A stretch of DNA of 64,000 nt from Halomonas faecis. GTDB lineage: Bacteria; Pseudomonadota; Gammaproteobacteria; Pseudomonadales; Halomonadaceae. The stretch's first letter is position 1; each line of letters opens with the position of its first letter. Positions 1 to 8,518 of this stretch are shown here, one piece after another. Below the pieces are notes generated by a model. That model was not told where the DNA came from, did not search any database, and was given only the letters and a program-made list of their open reading frames with translations. Where the stretch lies: NCBI RefSeq assembly GCF_010993975.1, contig NZ_JAACZO010000004.1, forward strand, positions 82,260 through 146,259, given 5' to 3'. A program made the position numbers and the translations under genes.

Positions 1-561
1 GAAGCCGCCATCGTCGAGTGGCAGGGCGAGGCGGGTCACGTGGTCGGCCTGAGCGTCCGGCCGGACGACCCCTTCACCGATCAAATGCAGCGTGGGTGCG
101 GTGGCGTCGTTCAGCAGGTGCCGTTCGGCGGGCACCCGGCCGTGCGGGTCGAGGAGCACCCGCACCGGGTGGCGGCCGGTCACGTGGCGCACGGTGAGCC
201 GGGGGTCGTCGGCGGCCGCGGTGCCCGCGCCCACCACCACGGCGTCGACCAGGGCGCGCAGACGGTGCAGATGGACCCGGCTTTCGCGACCGTTGACGTA
301 GTGGGAGTGACCGCTCTCGGTGGCGATGCGCCCGTCCAGGCTCTGGCCGAGCTGAGCGATGGCCAGAGGCCCGCGATGGGCTGCCACCGGGGCCAGGCTA
401 TCGAGCAATGCGCGCGCCGCCGCGTTCACCGGCGTCGTGGCCTGCCAGCCGCCTGCCGCCGTGAAACGCACGACGCGGTCATCCGTGGCCGTGCCGTGGG
501 CTTCTCGCTGCAACTGATCCCAGGCCGTGGCGAGATCGAGTTCAGAGGCGGGGTCGCGCAT
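1..561 (-). CDS. RibD-type 5-amino-6-(5-phosphoribosylamino)uracil reductase domain protein (partial)
   Basis: The 3' part lies beyond the left edge; 187 codons are visible. The frame starts at the ATG complementary to 559-561. The visible part carries the RibD C-terminal reductase signature IAQLGQSLDGRIATESG followed by HYVNGRESRVHLHRLRALVD and VVVGAGTAAADDPRLTVR, which are the NADPH-binding and substrate motifs of the second riboflavin-pathway reductase. No cytidine-deaminase domain precedes it, so this is a stand-alone reductase-domain protein rather than a full bifunctional RibD. It is divergent from the GTP cyclohydrolase II gene at 648 with 86 bp between them, which supports a riboflavin or flavin-like role. 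Other RibD_C-fold reductases acting on other pterin-like substrates cannot be excluded. Confidence 0.85.
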   Translation of the reverse strand, partial: MRDPASELDLATAWDQLQREAHGTATDDRVVRFTAAGGWQATTPVNAAARALLDSLAPVAAHRGPLAIAQLGQSLDGRIATESGHSHYVNGRESRVHLHRLRALVDAVVVGAGTAAADDPRLTVRHVTGRHPVRVLLDPHGRVPAERHLLNDATAPTLHLIGEGVVRPDAQADHVTRLALPLDDGGF

Positions 562-647
562 GCTGGCTCCGTCGTGGAATGTCATCGAGCAGGATGCGTC
601 GAACGCCGCGACTTCACAAGCGGCAGAGGGCGCCCAAGGAGTGCGAC

Positions 648-1754
648 ATGCATCAGGTAGAACGCGCCATCTTCGATTTGCGACGCGGCTTGCCGGTGCT
701 GATCGGCGAGGCGTCGGCGCCGCTGCTGGTGCAGCCGGTGGAGAGCGCCGCCGACACCGCGGTGGCGACTCTCGCTGACCGGGCCGGTTCGCCGCCGGCG
801 CTGGTGCTCAGCCGCCATCGTCTGGCCTGGCTGGGCCACCCCCGCGCGACCCCGGCGCTGCTCGCCCTGCCGCCCGGACTCGAGGGCGAGCGTCTGGCGG
901 CGGTGGCGTTCGGCGCCGAGCCGGAGCTGGGTGTCTGGGCCGATGCCTTGGTCGATGCCGACCCGGCAGAGCGTGCCGCCCTGGCGCTGATGCGCCGGGC
1001 CCTGCTGATTCCCGCCGCGCTGGTGGCGCGGGTGGCTCCCGCCCGGCGAGATGCCGTGGCCGCCGAGGTGGCCGACGGCACCCTTCTCGAGGTGCCCGCC
1101 GAGGCGGCGGCGCGCTGCCAGGAGACGCACGGGCTGCTCAAGCGCATCAGCGAGGCGCGCATTCCCCTGGAGGACGCCTTCGACAGCCGCTTCATCCTGT
1201 TCCGCGAGCCCGATGGCCTGCGCGAGCACGTGGCGGTGGTGATCGGCGAACCGCAAGCCGCTGCCGGGCCGGTGCCGCTGCGTTTGCACTCCGCCTGTCT
1301 CACCGGCGACCTGTTCGGCAGCCTGCGCTGCGACTGCGGCGAGCAGCTGCGCAACGCCGTGGCCGAGATCGAAGCGCTGGGTGGCGGGGTGCTGCTCTAC
1401 TTGGCGCAGGAGGGGCGCGGCATCGGCCTGGCCAACAAGCTGCGTGCCTATACCCGCCAGGACGCCGGCCTGGACACGCTGGATGCCGACCACAGCCTGG
1501 GCTTCGCCGAGGACGAGCGGCGCTACGCGGTGGCGGTGGACATGCTGGCCTCGCTGGGCATTCACCGCGTGCAACTGCTCACCAACAACCCGCGCAAGGT
1601 CGCCGCCCTGACCGACGGCGGCATCGAGGTGGTGTCGCGTCAGGCACTCTACGGCACCCTCAACGACCACAACCGGCGCTACCTGAGTGCCAAGGCGGAG
1701 CGTGCCGGCCACCTGCTGGAGGGGGTGCTCAACGGGAAGGCGACGCGGCGTTGA
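648..1754 (+). CDS. ribA: GTP cyclohydrolase II, long form with N-terminal extension
   Basis: Converts GTP to 2,5-diamino-6-ribosylamino-4-pyrimidinone 5'-phosphate, formate and pyrophosphate, the first step of riboflavin synthesis; cytosolic. About 368 aa. The C-terminal ~200 residues hold the GTPCH-II core: zinc cysteines in SACLTGDLFGSLRCDCGEQL, catalytic YLAQEGRGIGLANKLRAY, and the late LLTNNPRKVAAL. The N-terminal ~160 residues lack DHBP-synthase motifs and resemble the GTP_CH_N extension of long-form RibA. The start at 648 has AAGGAG at 636-641; an upstream in-frame ATG at 579 would run into the divergent promoter area. Its 3' end overlaps the convergent creatininase gene by 26 bp. Confidence 0.9.
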   Translation: MHQVERAIFDLRRGLPVLIGEASAPLLVQPVESAADTAVATLADRAGSPPALVLSRHRLAWLGHPRATPALLALPPGLEGERLAAVAFGAEPELGVWADALVDADPAERAALALMRRALLIPAALVARVAPARRDAVAAEVADGTLLEVPAEAAARCQETHGLLKRISEARIPLEDAFDSRFILFREPDGLREHVAVVIGEPQAAAGPVPLRLHSACLTGDLFGSLRCDCGEQLRNAVAEIEALGGGVLLYLAQEGRGIGLANKLRAYTRQDAGLDTLDADHSLGFAEDERRYAVAVDMLASLGIHRVQLLTNNPRKVAALTDGGIEVVSRQALYGTLNDHNRRYLSAKAERAGHLLEGVLNGKATRR

Positions 1755-2544
1755 GCGGCGGCGCTCGATGGGTTTCCCGAATGACCCGCGCCAGCGCCTC
1801 GCCATAGTGCGCGGCCAGTCGAGCGCCGAGAGCCGCCGTGCCCAGAGTGGCGTCGCCCACCACGCCGCCGGGGTGCAGGTCCTCGGCCAGCCAGGCGAAC
1901 GGGGCGGCGCCCTCGGGCGCCAGCAGCCAACCGGCGTCGGCCATTGCCTCGCCGCTCGAGGGCGGGCGGTCGAGGGCGTCGAGGCGCACCTTGTGCGGTG
2001 CGAGGTGGTGCATCAGGGCCGTCTCCAGCGCTCCGCCGTGGAGGCCATGGCGCCACTCCGCGTCGGGCAGCGCGGCACGCAGCTCGGGTGGGGGTGACAG
2101 TCGTGGGTAGTGCACCTTGACCACGCGCAGGGCATGGCGACGGCGCAGTGCCAGGGCGGCGATGTCGATCACCGCGTTGTTGCCGCCGTGGCCGTTGAGC
2201 AACACCAGTCTCGACAGTCCGGCTCTTGCCACGCCGTCGCCCAGTGCTTCCAGGGTGGCGATGGCGACCTGGGGAGGCAGGCTCAGGGTTCCGGAAAAGC
2301 TCAGATGCTCGTCGCTGGTGCCCACGGCCAGGCTGGGCAGCATCACTAGAGGAAGGTCGTCGGGCAGGCGTTCCAGGGCGGCGTCGAGCAGCCCCTCGCC
2401 GATGTCGAGATCGGTGGCCAGCGGCAGGTGGGCGCCGTGCTGCTCGATGGCCCCGACGACCGCTACGGCCACGCTGTCAGGGTCGAGGCAGGCCAGCTCT
2501 CGGCTGGTGAGGTCCTGCCAGCGGGGAAAGCGGGTTTCGCTCAT
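1729..2544 (-). CDS. Creatininase-family amidohydrolase
   Basis: About 271 aa with the creatininase (MftE/ArfB-like) fold. Metal-ligand motifs are visible: GAIEQHGAHLPLATDLDIGE near residue 33 (E, H and D ligands), LLNGHGGNNA near 115, and HGGALETALM near 170. Family members hydrolyse cyclic or linear amides, including creatinine and formylated pyrimidine intermediates. Start 2544 has AGGAG eight bases upstream and overlaps the stop of the FkbM gene by 4 bp (ATGA), so it sits at the end of the opgG-opgH-fkbM transcription unit. Its closeness to ribA could mean an ArfB-like role in flavin chemistry, but bacteria with RibA do not need that step, so the substrate is open. Confidence 0.8.
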   Translation of the reverse strand: MSETRFPRWQDLTSRELACLDPDSVAVAVVGAIEQHGAHLPLATDLDIGEGLLDAALERLPDDLPLVMLPSLAVGTSDEHLSFSGTLSLPPQVAIATLEALGDGVARAGLSRLVLLNGHGGNNAVIDIAALALRRRHALRVVKVHYPRLSPPPELRAALPDAEWRHGLHGGALETALMHHLAPHKVRLDALDRPPSSGEAMADAGWLLAPEGAAPFAWLAEDLHPGGVVGDATLGTAALGARLAAHYGEALARVIRETHRAPPLNAASPSR

Positions 2545-3344
2545 GCTCGACGCTCCTGGATGGCTGAAGATTGGGCCGTCGTATCCACCCGGCGCGCATA
2601 GAGATCGCCGGAGGCGAGGCCCTCGGCGCCGGCGGCGAGCCACTGGCGGGCTGCCGCCGGAGACTGCCATTCGGCCCACCGCCAGCGTCGGCTTTCGCCG
2701 GCAATGGCGTTGAAGCGGTAGTCGCCCAAGGCTTCCAGGCGCGCCACGCACGCTTCGGCCACCTCCAGGGCGCCGTCGACGAACTCCACCGACAGCGCCG
2801 CGAGCGGCCGACTCAAGCCGTCGAGCACCTGCGCCTCGAAGCCTTCCACATCGATCTTGCAGAAGCGCGGCTCGCCGTACTCGGCGATCAGGGCGTCCAG
2901 CGTGGTGACCGGTACCGTGACGCGCTCCTCCCAGCGTACCTGACGGAAGCCGGGGTTGCGTGCGGCGAGAGTGTCGCGCCAGCGTTCGGCCAGCGTGGAG
3001 ACGGTGGGCGTGGCGCGGCTCACGGCGAGCTCGGCTTGGCCCGGCGCAGCCCCGGCGGCGTAGGCCAGCAAGGTGACGCCGGGCCGCCGACCCACCAGGC
3101 GGTTCAGCCAGGCGTAGAGCGCCGGCTGTGGCTCCAGGGCCACCACGCGCGCTCCCAGCCCGACGAAAGCGGCGGTGCGGTCGCCGAGGTGGGCGCCCAC
3201 GTCGAAGGCCAGGTCGCCGGGGCCCAGGAAGTCGGCGTAGAGCCGGCGCAGGCCGGGCTGGCGGCCGGGCCGCCAATAGACGGCCAGCGAGCGGGCGATG
3301 CCCAGACCCTGACGCAGCCGGGCGGCGAGGGGGCGTCTCGTCAT
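2541..3344 (-). CDS. FkbM-family SAM-dependent methyltransferase
   Basis: 267 aa. The SAM-binding motif is LAFDVGAHLGDRTAAFVGLG near residues 47-66, followed by ARVVALEPQP, and a second FkbM hallmark KIDVEGFEAQVLDGL sits near residue 175. FkbM enzymes are O-methyltransferases acting on sugars, polyketides or other secondary compounds. The gene overlaps both neighbours by 4 bp (opgH stop/start at 3341-3344 and creatininase at 2541-2544), so translation is probably coupled. Lying directly behind opgGH, it may decorate the periplasmic glucan or its precursor; that role is inference from position only. Confidence 0.82.
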   Translation of the reverse strand: MTRRPLAARLRQGLGIARSLAVYWRPGRQPGLRRLYADFLGPGDLAFDVGAHLGDRTAAFVGLGARVVALEPQPALYAWLNRLVGRRPGVTLLAYAAGAAPGQAELAVSRATPTVSTLAERWRDTLAARNPGFRQVRWEERVTVPVTTLDALIAEYGEPRFCKIDVEGFEAQVLDGLSRPLAALSVEFVDGALEVAEACVARLEALGDYRFNAIAGESRRWRWAEWQSPAAARQWLAAGAEGLASGDLYARRVDTTAQSSAIQERRA

Positions 3345-5245
3345 GCTGGTCGCTCCCTGCTCTGGCGGCGTGTCAGTGGTTGTTCGGGCATGGCGCGAGG
3401 CGCCTCGAGGGGCGGTGGCCAGGGGCTGTCGCCGGGGTGGCCAGTCGCTGCCGGGGCGAACGTCAGCAGGGCCGTGTCCGCCGCCGGGCGGCGGGTGGCC
3501 AGCAGCCCCCTCCGGGTGAGTACGTCGGCACGCACGCCGCTCAGGCGCACCAGCAGCGGGGAGAGGATGAGGCCGGCCCAGATCGGGGCCAGCCACCAGA
3601 ACAGCAGCGGGGCGTAGACGTGTATCGCTGCCGCCCAGGCGACCCCCAGCGCGGCGAACGGCGCCGTGTGACCCAGCGCAGCACGCCAGGGCACCGGCCG
3701 GCCTTCGCGGGGCTGGGCCGACCAGGCGATCCGGCCACCGGCCAGCACCTCGAGCACGAAGCGGCTGTGGAAGGCCATCATCAAAGGGGCGAGCAGCACG
3801 GCGACCAGTGCCTCGGTGAAGGCCGAAACGATGAGACGCCAGGCGCCGCCGAAGGCCGCAGCGCGCCGGGCCAGGGCCAGCGTCAGCCCCATCAGCTTGG
3901 GGGCGAAGAGCAGTGCCAGGGTCAGCGCGAAGAGGCTGGCGATCAGCTCCGGGTGCGCCTCGGGCCACATCGGGAAGAGTTGCGGCGCCTCACGGAAGTA
4001 GCTAGGCGCCTGGCGGGCGCGCAGGGCGGCGTCGAGGCTGCCCAGCGCCAGGATGGCCAGCCACAGTAGGGAGGCCACGAAGGCCATGGCGCCCATCATG
4101 AAGTGCAGGCGGCTCAGCGGATGCAGGCCGGGAACGGCGATCAAGCGTAGATGCTGCAGGTTGCCCTGGGTCCAGCGGCGATCGCGGCGCGCATAGTCGA
4201 GCAGGTTGCCGGGCATCTCCTCGTAGCTGCCGCCCAGGCGGGTGTCGAGCTGTACCTGCCAACCGCCGCGGCGCAGCAGTGCCGCTTCGACGAAGTCGTG
4301 GCTGAGTATCTCGCCGCCCAGCGGGGGGCGGCCCGGCAGCGGCGGCAGCCCGGCACAGGCGGTGAAGGCCTCCAGGCGCAGGATGGCGTTGTGGCCCCAG
4401 TAGTTGGCGGTGTCGCCCTGCCAGACGCTCTGGCCGGCGGCGAGCATCGGCGCGTAGAGGGCGGCGGCGAACTGGGAGAGCCGGCCGAACAGGGTGCACT
4501 GGCGGGCGGGCAGCGGCACCGTCTGGATCAGCGCCACTTCCGGGCGAGCCTGAAGGGCGCGCACCAGGCCGACCAGACAACTGCCGGTGAGGCGGCTGTC
4601 GGCATCGAGGCCGATCAGGAAGTCGTAGCGGCCTCCCCAGCGGCGACAGAAGTCGGCGAGGTTGCCGGCCTTGCGCCCGCGGTTGTCGGCACGGCGCCGG
4701 TAATGCAGGGGCAGCCGCCCCGCCAGCCGGCGCTGCAATGCCGCCACGGCGTCGGCCTCGGCATCGGCGATGGTCGGGTCGGTGGTATCGCTGAGCACGA
4801 AGGCTTCGAAGTGCTGCGCTTCGCCGGTGGCGATCAACGACTCGGCGGTGGCCTCCAGGGCGGCGACGACCTGCTGCGGAACTTCGTTGTGGATGGGCAT
4901 GGCGAGCACGGTGCGTCGGCGCAGCGGCATGCCCTCCTCATCCATCCGGGCAGGCAGAGGCGCCAGGGTGAGCGGGTCGCGGCGTGTCAGGCAGAGCACG
5001 AAGCCGGCCAGCGCCGACCAGAAGGCGAGGGCGATCCACGCGAAGGTGAGAGTGAACAGCGACAGCAGCGCCAGCTCGAGAACGGCCAGTCCGTCGGCGG
5101 CGAGGATGCGTGCCATCAGGCCGGCACCGGCCAGGGTGGTGGCGCCCACGGCAAAGGCCAGCAGACCGCGCCGCACGCCCAGTCCGGGTAGCGGTGCAAC
5201 GGCTGGACGGGACGACTCAGCGCGACTCGGAGGGGTACCAGACAT
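3341..5245 (-). CDS. opgH: Osmoregulated periplasmic glucan glucosyltransferase
   Basis: Inner-membrane family 2 glycosyltransferase that polymerises beta-1,2-linked glucose from UDP-glucose for osmoregulated periplasmic glucans. 634 aa: two membrane segments at about residues 25-85, then a cytosolic GT2 domain with AMPIHNEV, the GLDADSR acidic motif, SHDFVEAALLRRGGW and the RRDRRWTQGNLQ motif, then several C-terminal membrane segments. It is clearly shorter than E. coli OpgH (about 850 aa), lacking much of the cytosolic N-terminal region implicated there in FtsZ control, and part of the C-terminus. It overlaps the opgG stop by 29 bp, so opgG-opgH-fkbM-creatininase read as one unit. Confidence 0.9.
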   Translation of the reverse strand: MSGTPPSRAESSRPAVAPLPGLGVRRGLLAFAVGATTLAGAGLMARILAADGLAVLELALLSLFTLTFAWIALAFWSALAGFVLCLTRRDPLTLAPLPARMDEEGMPLRRRTVLAMPIHNEVPQQVVAALEATAESLIATGEAQHFEAFVLSDTTDPTIADAEADAVAALQRRLAGRLPLHYRRRADNRGRKAGNLADFCRRWGGRYDFLIGLDADSRLTGSCLVGLVRALQARPEVALIQTVPLPARQCTLFGRLSQFAAALYAPMLAAGQSVWQGDTANYWGHNAILRLEAFTACAGLPPLPGRPPLGGEILSHDFVEAALLRRGGWQVQLDTRLGGSYEEMPGNLLDYARRDRRWTQGNLQHLRLIAVPGLHPLSRLHFMMGAMAFVASLLWLAILALGSLDAALRARQAPSYFREAPQLFPMWPEAHPELIASLFALTLALLFAPKLMGLTLALARRAAAFGGAWRLIVSAFTEALVAVLLAPLMMAFHSRFVLEVLAGGRIAWSAQPREGRPVPWRAALGHTAPFAALGVAWAAAIHVYAPLLFWWLAPIWAGLILSPLLVRLSGVRADVLTRRGLLATRRPAADTALLTFAPAATGHPGDSPWPPPLEAPRAMPEQPLTRRQSRERPA

Positions 5246-6764
5246 GATTCCAGGTCTCGCTGATCACTCGGTCGCGCAGGCTGAGGTGCAGGCGCAGGTC
5301 GGCGGGTCTTTCGCCGTCCGGGTCGAGGCGAAAGGAGGCGCGCCAGCCGCTTCCGTCGGGCAGCGGTTGTGCCTGGCGGTGGCGCACTTCGCCCCGGTTC
5401 GCCTCGACGTTGACGGTGACGGGCTGGTCCGCCGCCAGCCCCTCCAGCTCGCCGCCGCGGAAGTCGACCAGGAAGTGGCGGCGACTGGCCGGGGCCGGAT
5501 CGGCGCGTCCGGGAACGCCGCCCCATCCCTGCCGGGTGCGCACCACCCGGGCCAGGTGCTGCTCGGGAAGATTGGCGTCGAAGGTGCGGATGCGATAGCG
5601 CAGGGTGCGCGACTCGCCCTCGCGTAGCGGCGCCTCGGCGACCCAGTAGGCGACGATGTTGTCGTGGGTCTCGTCGGGGGCGGGGAGCTCCACCAGTTCC
5701 ACGCCGCCGGGGCCCCAGTCGTCGAGGGGCTCCACCCACAGGCTGGGGCGACGTTCGTAGCGCGCCTCCAGGTCGAGGTAGTGATCGAAGTCGCGGTTGC
5801 GCTGAACCAGACCGAAGCCGCGTGGCCCGTCGTCGCGCAGCGAGGTGACGCGCAGCTCGCGGGGGTTGTTGAGCGGTCGCCAGATCCATTCGCCGCCCGC
5901 GGTGTGCATCAGCAGCCCCTCGGAGTCGTGCACGTGGGGGCGGTAGTCGTCTACCGGGCGGGGCGTGGTGTCGCCGTGGGCGAACATGCTGGTGAGCGGG
6001 GCGACACCGAGTTTCTCCACGTCGCGGCGGGCGAAGAGGCGTTTCTCGACGGTGACCTCGACGTTCTTGCGGGGCACGATGTCGAAACGGTAGGCACCGG
6101 CCAGCGAAGGGCTGTCGAGCAGCGCCAGCACCGTCATCCGGGTGGCGTCGGGGTCGGGCTCGACCAGCCAGAACTCGCGGAAGGCGGGAAATTCCTCGCC
6201 GCCGGAAGTGGCGACGTCGATGGCCAGGCCCCGCGCCGAGAGACCGTAGCCCTGGTCGCGCCCCACCAGGCGGAAGTAGCTGGCGCCGAGAAAGACGGCG
6301 AACTCATCGTGGTACTCGGCGCCGTTGAGCGGATAGTGCAGGCGAAAGCCGGCGTGACCGGCGCCGTCGAGGTCCGCGTCGGCAAGCGGTGCGGCTGCGT
6401 CGTCGTAGCGGAAGCGCGCGGGATCGAAGGCGAGCGGTTGGCTCTCGCCGTCTTCCACCACGTGCAACTGGACGGGTGCATCGAACAGGAAGCCGGTATG
6501 GAAGAGCTGCACGCTGAACAGGGCCTCGTCTCGCCACAGGGCCGCCTCGGGGCGGAAGCGGATCTGCCGGTAGGTGTCGTAGTCGAGATCGCGCAGGGCG
6601 GCGGGCAGTTCGCCGCTATCCTCGCGATACTCGTCGTCGGCCAGCGTCTGGGCCCGCTCGGTGACCCGGTCGAACAGGGCGGCCACCTCGTCCTCGGTGG
6701 TAGCCTGGGCGCTGCCGCAAAGCATCAGCAGCGCAACGCCCATGGTCGGGAGAATGGGTGACAT
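5217..6764 (-). CDS. opgG: Periplasmic glucan biosynthesis protein
   Basis: 515 aa, the expected size for OpgG/OpgD (about 510-550). A signal peptide of about 21 residues ends ...CGSAQA. The mature part matches the OpgG beta-sandwich/Ig-like domain pair: RQIRFRPEAALW near residue 65, YPLNGAEYHDEFAVFLGASY, GLSARGLAIDV, and HDSEGLLMHTAGGEWIWRPL. It acts in the periplasm on nascent beta-glucan backbones with OpgH. Start 6764 has AGGAAGGA just upstream. First gene of the minus-strand envelope unit, divergent from the sulfatase gene. Confidence 0.92.
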   Translation of the reverse strand: MSPILPTMGVALLMLCGSAQATTEDEVAALFDRVTERAQTLADDEYREDSGELPAALRDLDYDTYRQIRFRPEAALWRDEALFSVQLFHTGFLFDAPVQLHVVEDGESQPLAFDPARFRYDDAAAPLADADLDGAGHAGFRLHYPLNGAEYHDEFAVFLGASYFRLVGRDQGYGLSARGLAIDVATSGGEEFPAFREFWLVEPDPDATRMTVLALLDSPSLAGAYRFDIVPRKNVEVTVEKRLFARRDVEKLGVAPLTSMFAHGDTTPRPVDDYRPHVHDSEGLLMHTAGGEWIWRPLNNPRELRVTSLRDDGPRGFGLVQRNRDFDHYLDLEARYERRPSLWVEPLDDWGPGGVELVELPAPDETHDNIVAYWVAEAPLREGESRTLRYRIRTFDANLPEQHLARVVRTRQGWGGVPGRADPAPASRRHFLVDFRGGELEGLAADQPVTVNVEANRGEVRHRQAQPLPDGSGWRASFRLDPDGERPADLRLHLSLRDRVISETWNHVWYPSESR

Positions 6765-6949
6765 GGTTCCTTCCTCCCGGGTGCGATGATCCCTCAACGT
6801 GAAGTGTCGTCGGTTTGTGGGCATCCTGCACGGCATCTCAGTGTCCAAGTGTAAGCGTTACGATAATTGTACAAGGGTATTGTAGTGTACATAGCATCGC
6901 GCTGCGTTACCCTGCTTCGAAAAGACGAAGGAACGGAAGACAAAAGAGA
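6765..6949. promoter_or_regulatory. Divergent promoter region between opgG and the sulfatase gene
   Basis: 185 bp without a gene, richer in A/T than its surroundings at 6850-6900. It contains two near-repeats of a TGTACA-type word (TTGTACAAGG and TGTAGTGTACATAG), which could be a small operator. No confident -35/-10 pair is assigned. It must hold the promoter of opgG and probably that of the plus-strand gene at 6950. Confidence 0.4.
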
Positions 6950-8518
6950 ATGCGCCCTGTATTGACCGCCGTCCTGTTGCTCGATGCCTTGCTGCTGGTA
7001 CCGCTGTGGTTGCGCTACGGCGAGCCGGGTACGCGCTGGGTCGCCCTGGAGGCGCTGTTGGTGGTGGCCGTGCTGGCCCTGCTGCCGGCGCGTGCGGCCA
7101 GCCGCCGGCTCGCCTGGTCGTTGACCGCGCTGGTGCTGCTGGGCGTGCTGGTCGGTCTCGGCGATGCGGCGACTTACCAGGCACTGGGGCGCTCGCTCAA
7201 TCTCTACTTCGACTGGCCGCTGCTGCGCTCCGTCTTCGATCTGCTGGCCGGTAGCCTGGGCGCTCTACTGGCACTACTGGCGATCCCGGCCGGCATGGCG
7301 GCGTTGGTACTGCTTGTCGGATGGCTCGGGCGCGCTCTGTCAGCTCTGCCCGGCACGGCGCGGTTCGGTTCGACGCGCTGGCTGGCCGGGGGGGTGGCGG
7401 TGGCCAGTGCCGCGCTGATCGTCGCCCAGTGGCAGCACGCCCGGCCGCTGGTGGTGACGCGCACGCCGTTGGTCGACACTTTCGGCTTCCAGGTGCGGCA
7501 GCTGATCGATACCCATCGCGCCCGGCGCGCCTTCGCTGAGACGCTGGCCGAGCATCCGGGAGAGGCGCGGCCTCTGCCGGGGCTCGCCGGGCGCGACGTG
7601 CTGCTGGTCTTCGTCGAATCCTACGGGGTCAGCGCGCTCGAGCAGCCGCGTTACGCCGAGGTGGTGGGTCAGCGGCTCAGGCAGATGGAGCCGCGCCTGG
7701 CGGGTGCCGACCTGGCAGCGGTCTCCGGCACTCTGGCGGCTCCGGTGCGCGGGGGGCAGTCGTGGCTGTCGCATGCCACGGTGCTGTCCGGCCTGCGGAT
7801 CGACAACGATCTGTGGTACCGACTGTTGCTCGACAGCGAGCGGCCGACGCTGGTCGACGACTTTCGCGCCACCGGGCACCACACCCTGGCGGTGATGCCC
7901 GGCATCACGCGGGCCTGGCCGGAGGGAGAGGCCTACGGTTTCGACGCACTGTACCCTGCGAAGGCGCTCGGCTACGAAGGCCCCGCCCTGAACTGGGTGA
8001 CCATGCCCGACCAGTACACCCTGCACCGCTTCCAGCAGGCGCTGCGCCCGGTCGATTCGCCCGTGTTCGCCCAGATCGCCCTGATCAGCAGCCATGCGCC
8101 CTGGACGCCGATCCTGCCGGTGCTGGAGGATTGGCAGTCGGTGGGTGATGGCCGCGTGTTCGCGCGCTGGGCCGGTGCCGGCGAAGCCCCCGAGACGCTG
8201 TGGCAGGATACTCGGCGAGTTCGCGAACACTACGCCCGCGCGGTGGCCTACTCGCTGGAGACGAGCCTCGAATGGATCACCGAGCATGTCGCCGACGATG
8301 GCCTGGTGATCCTGCTCGGCGACCATCAGTCGGCCCCCTTGATCACCGGCGATGCGGCCAGCGATGGCGTTCCGGTACACGTCATCGCCGGTGATCCGGC
8401 ACTGCTTGCCCCCTTCCGGGCCCGTGGCTTCGTGCCCGGCCTGCTGCCACCCCAGCGCGACAGCCACCCCGGGATGGACCGGCTGCGCGACTGGCTGCAC
8501 GAGGAGTTCGGCTCATGA
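6950..8518 (+). CDS. Membrane-anchored sulfatase/phosphoglycerol-transferase-like protein
   Basis: 522 aa. Four to five N-terminal membrane segments occupy about the first 170 residues, followed by a periplasmic alkaline-phosphatase/sulfatase-fold domain. Visible landmarks are DVLLVFVESYGVSAL near residue 218 (first metal-site strand), a STVLSGL-like region (SHATVLSGLRIDND) near 275, and ILLGDHQSAPLITG near 455 (second metal site). Family members transfer phosphoglycerol or phosphoethanolamine to glucans, teichoic acids or lipid A. Adjacency to opgGH suggests glucan modification, as OpgB does in enterics, but the substrate is inferred. The stop overlaps manC by 4 bp. Confidence 0.75.
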   Translation: MRPVLTAVLLLDALLLVPLWLRYGEPGTRWVALEALLVVAVLALLPARAASRRLAWSLTALVLLGVLVGLGDAATYQALGRSLNLYFDWPLLRSVFDLLAGSLGALLALLAIPAGMAALVLLVGWLGRALSALPGTARFGSTRWLAGGVAVASAALIVAQWQHARPLVVTRTPLVDTFGFQVRQLIDTHRARRAFAETLAEHPGEARPLPGLAGRDVLLVFVESYGVSALEQPRYAEVVGQRLRQMEPRLAGADLAAVSGTLAAPVRGGQSWLSHATVLSGLRIDNDLWYRLLLDSERPTLVDDFRATGHHTLAVMPGITRAWPEGEAYGFDALYPAKALGYEGPALNWVTMPDQYTLHRFQQALRPVDSPVFAQIALISSHAPWTPILPVLEDWQSVGDGRVFARWAGAGEAPETLWQDTRRVREHYARAVAYSLETSLEWITEHVADDGLVILLGDHQSAPLITGDAASDGVPVHVIAGDPALLAPFRARGFVPGLLPPQRDSHPGMDRLRDWLHEEFGS

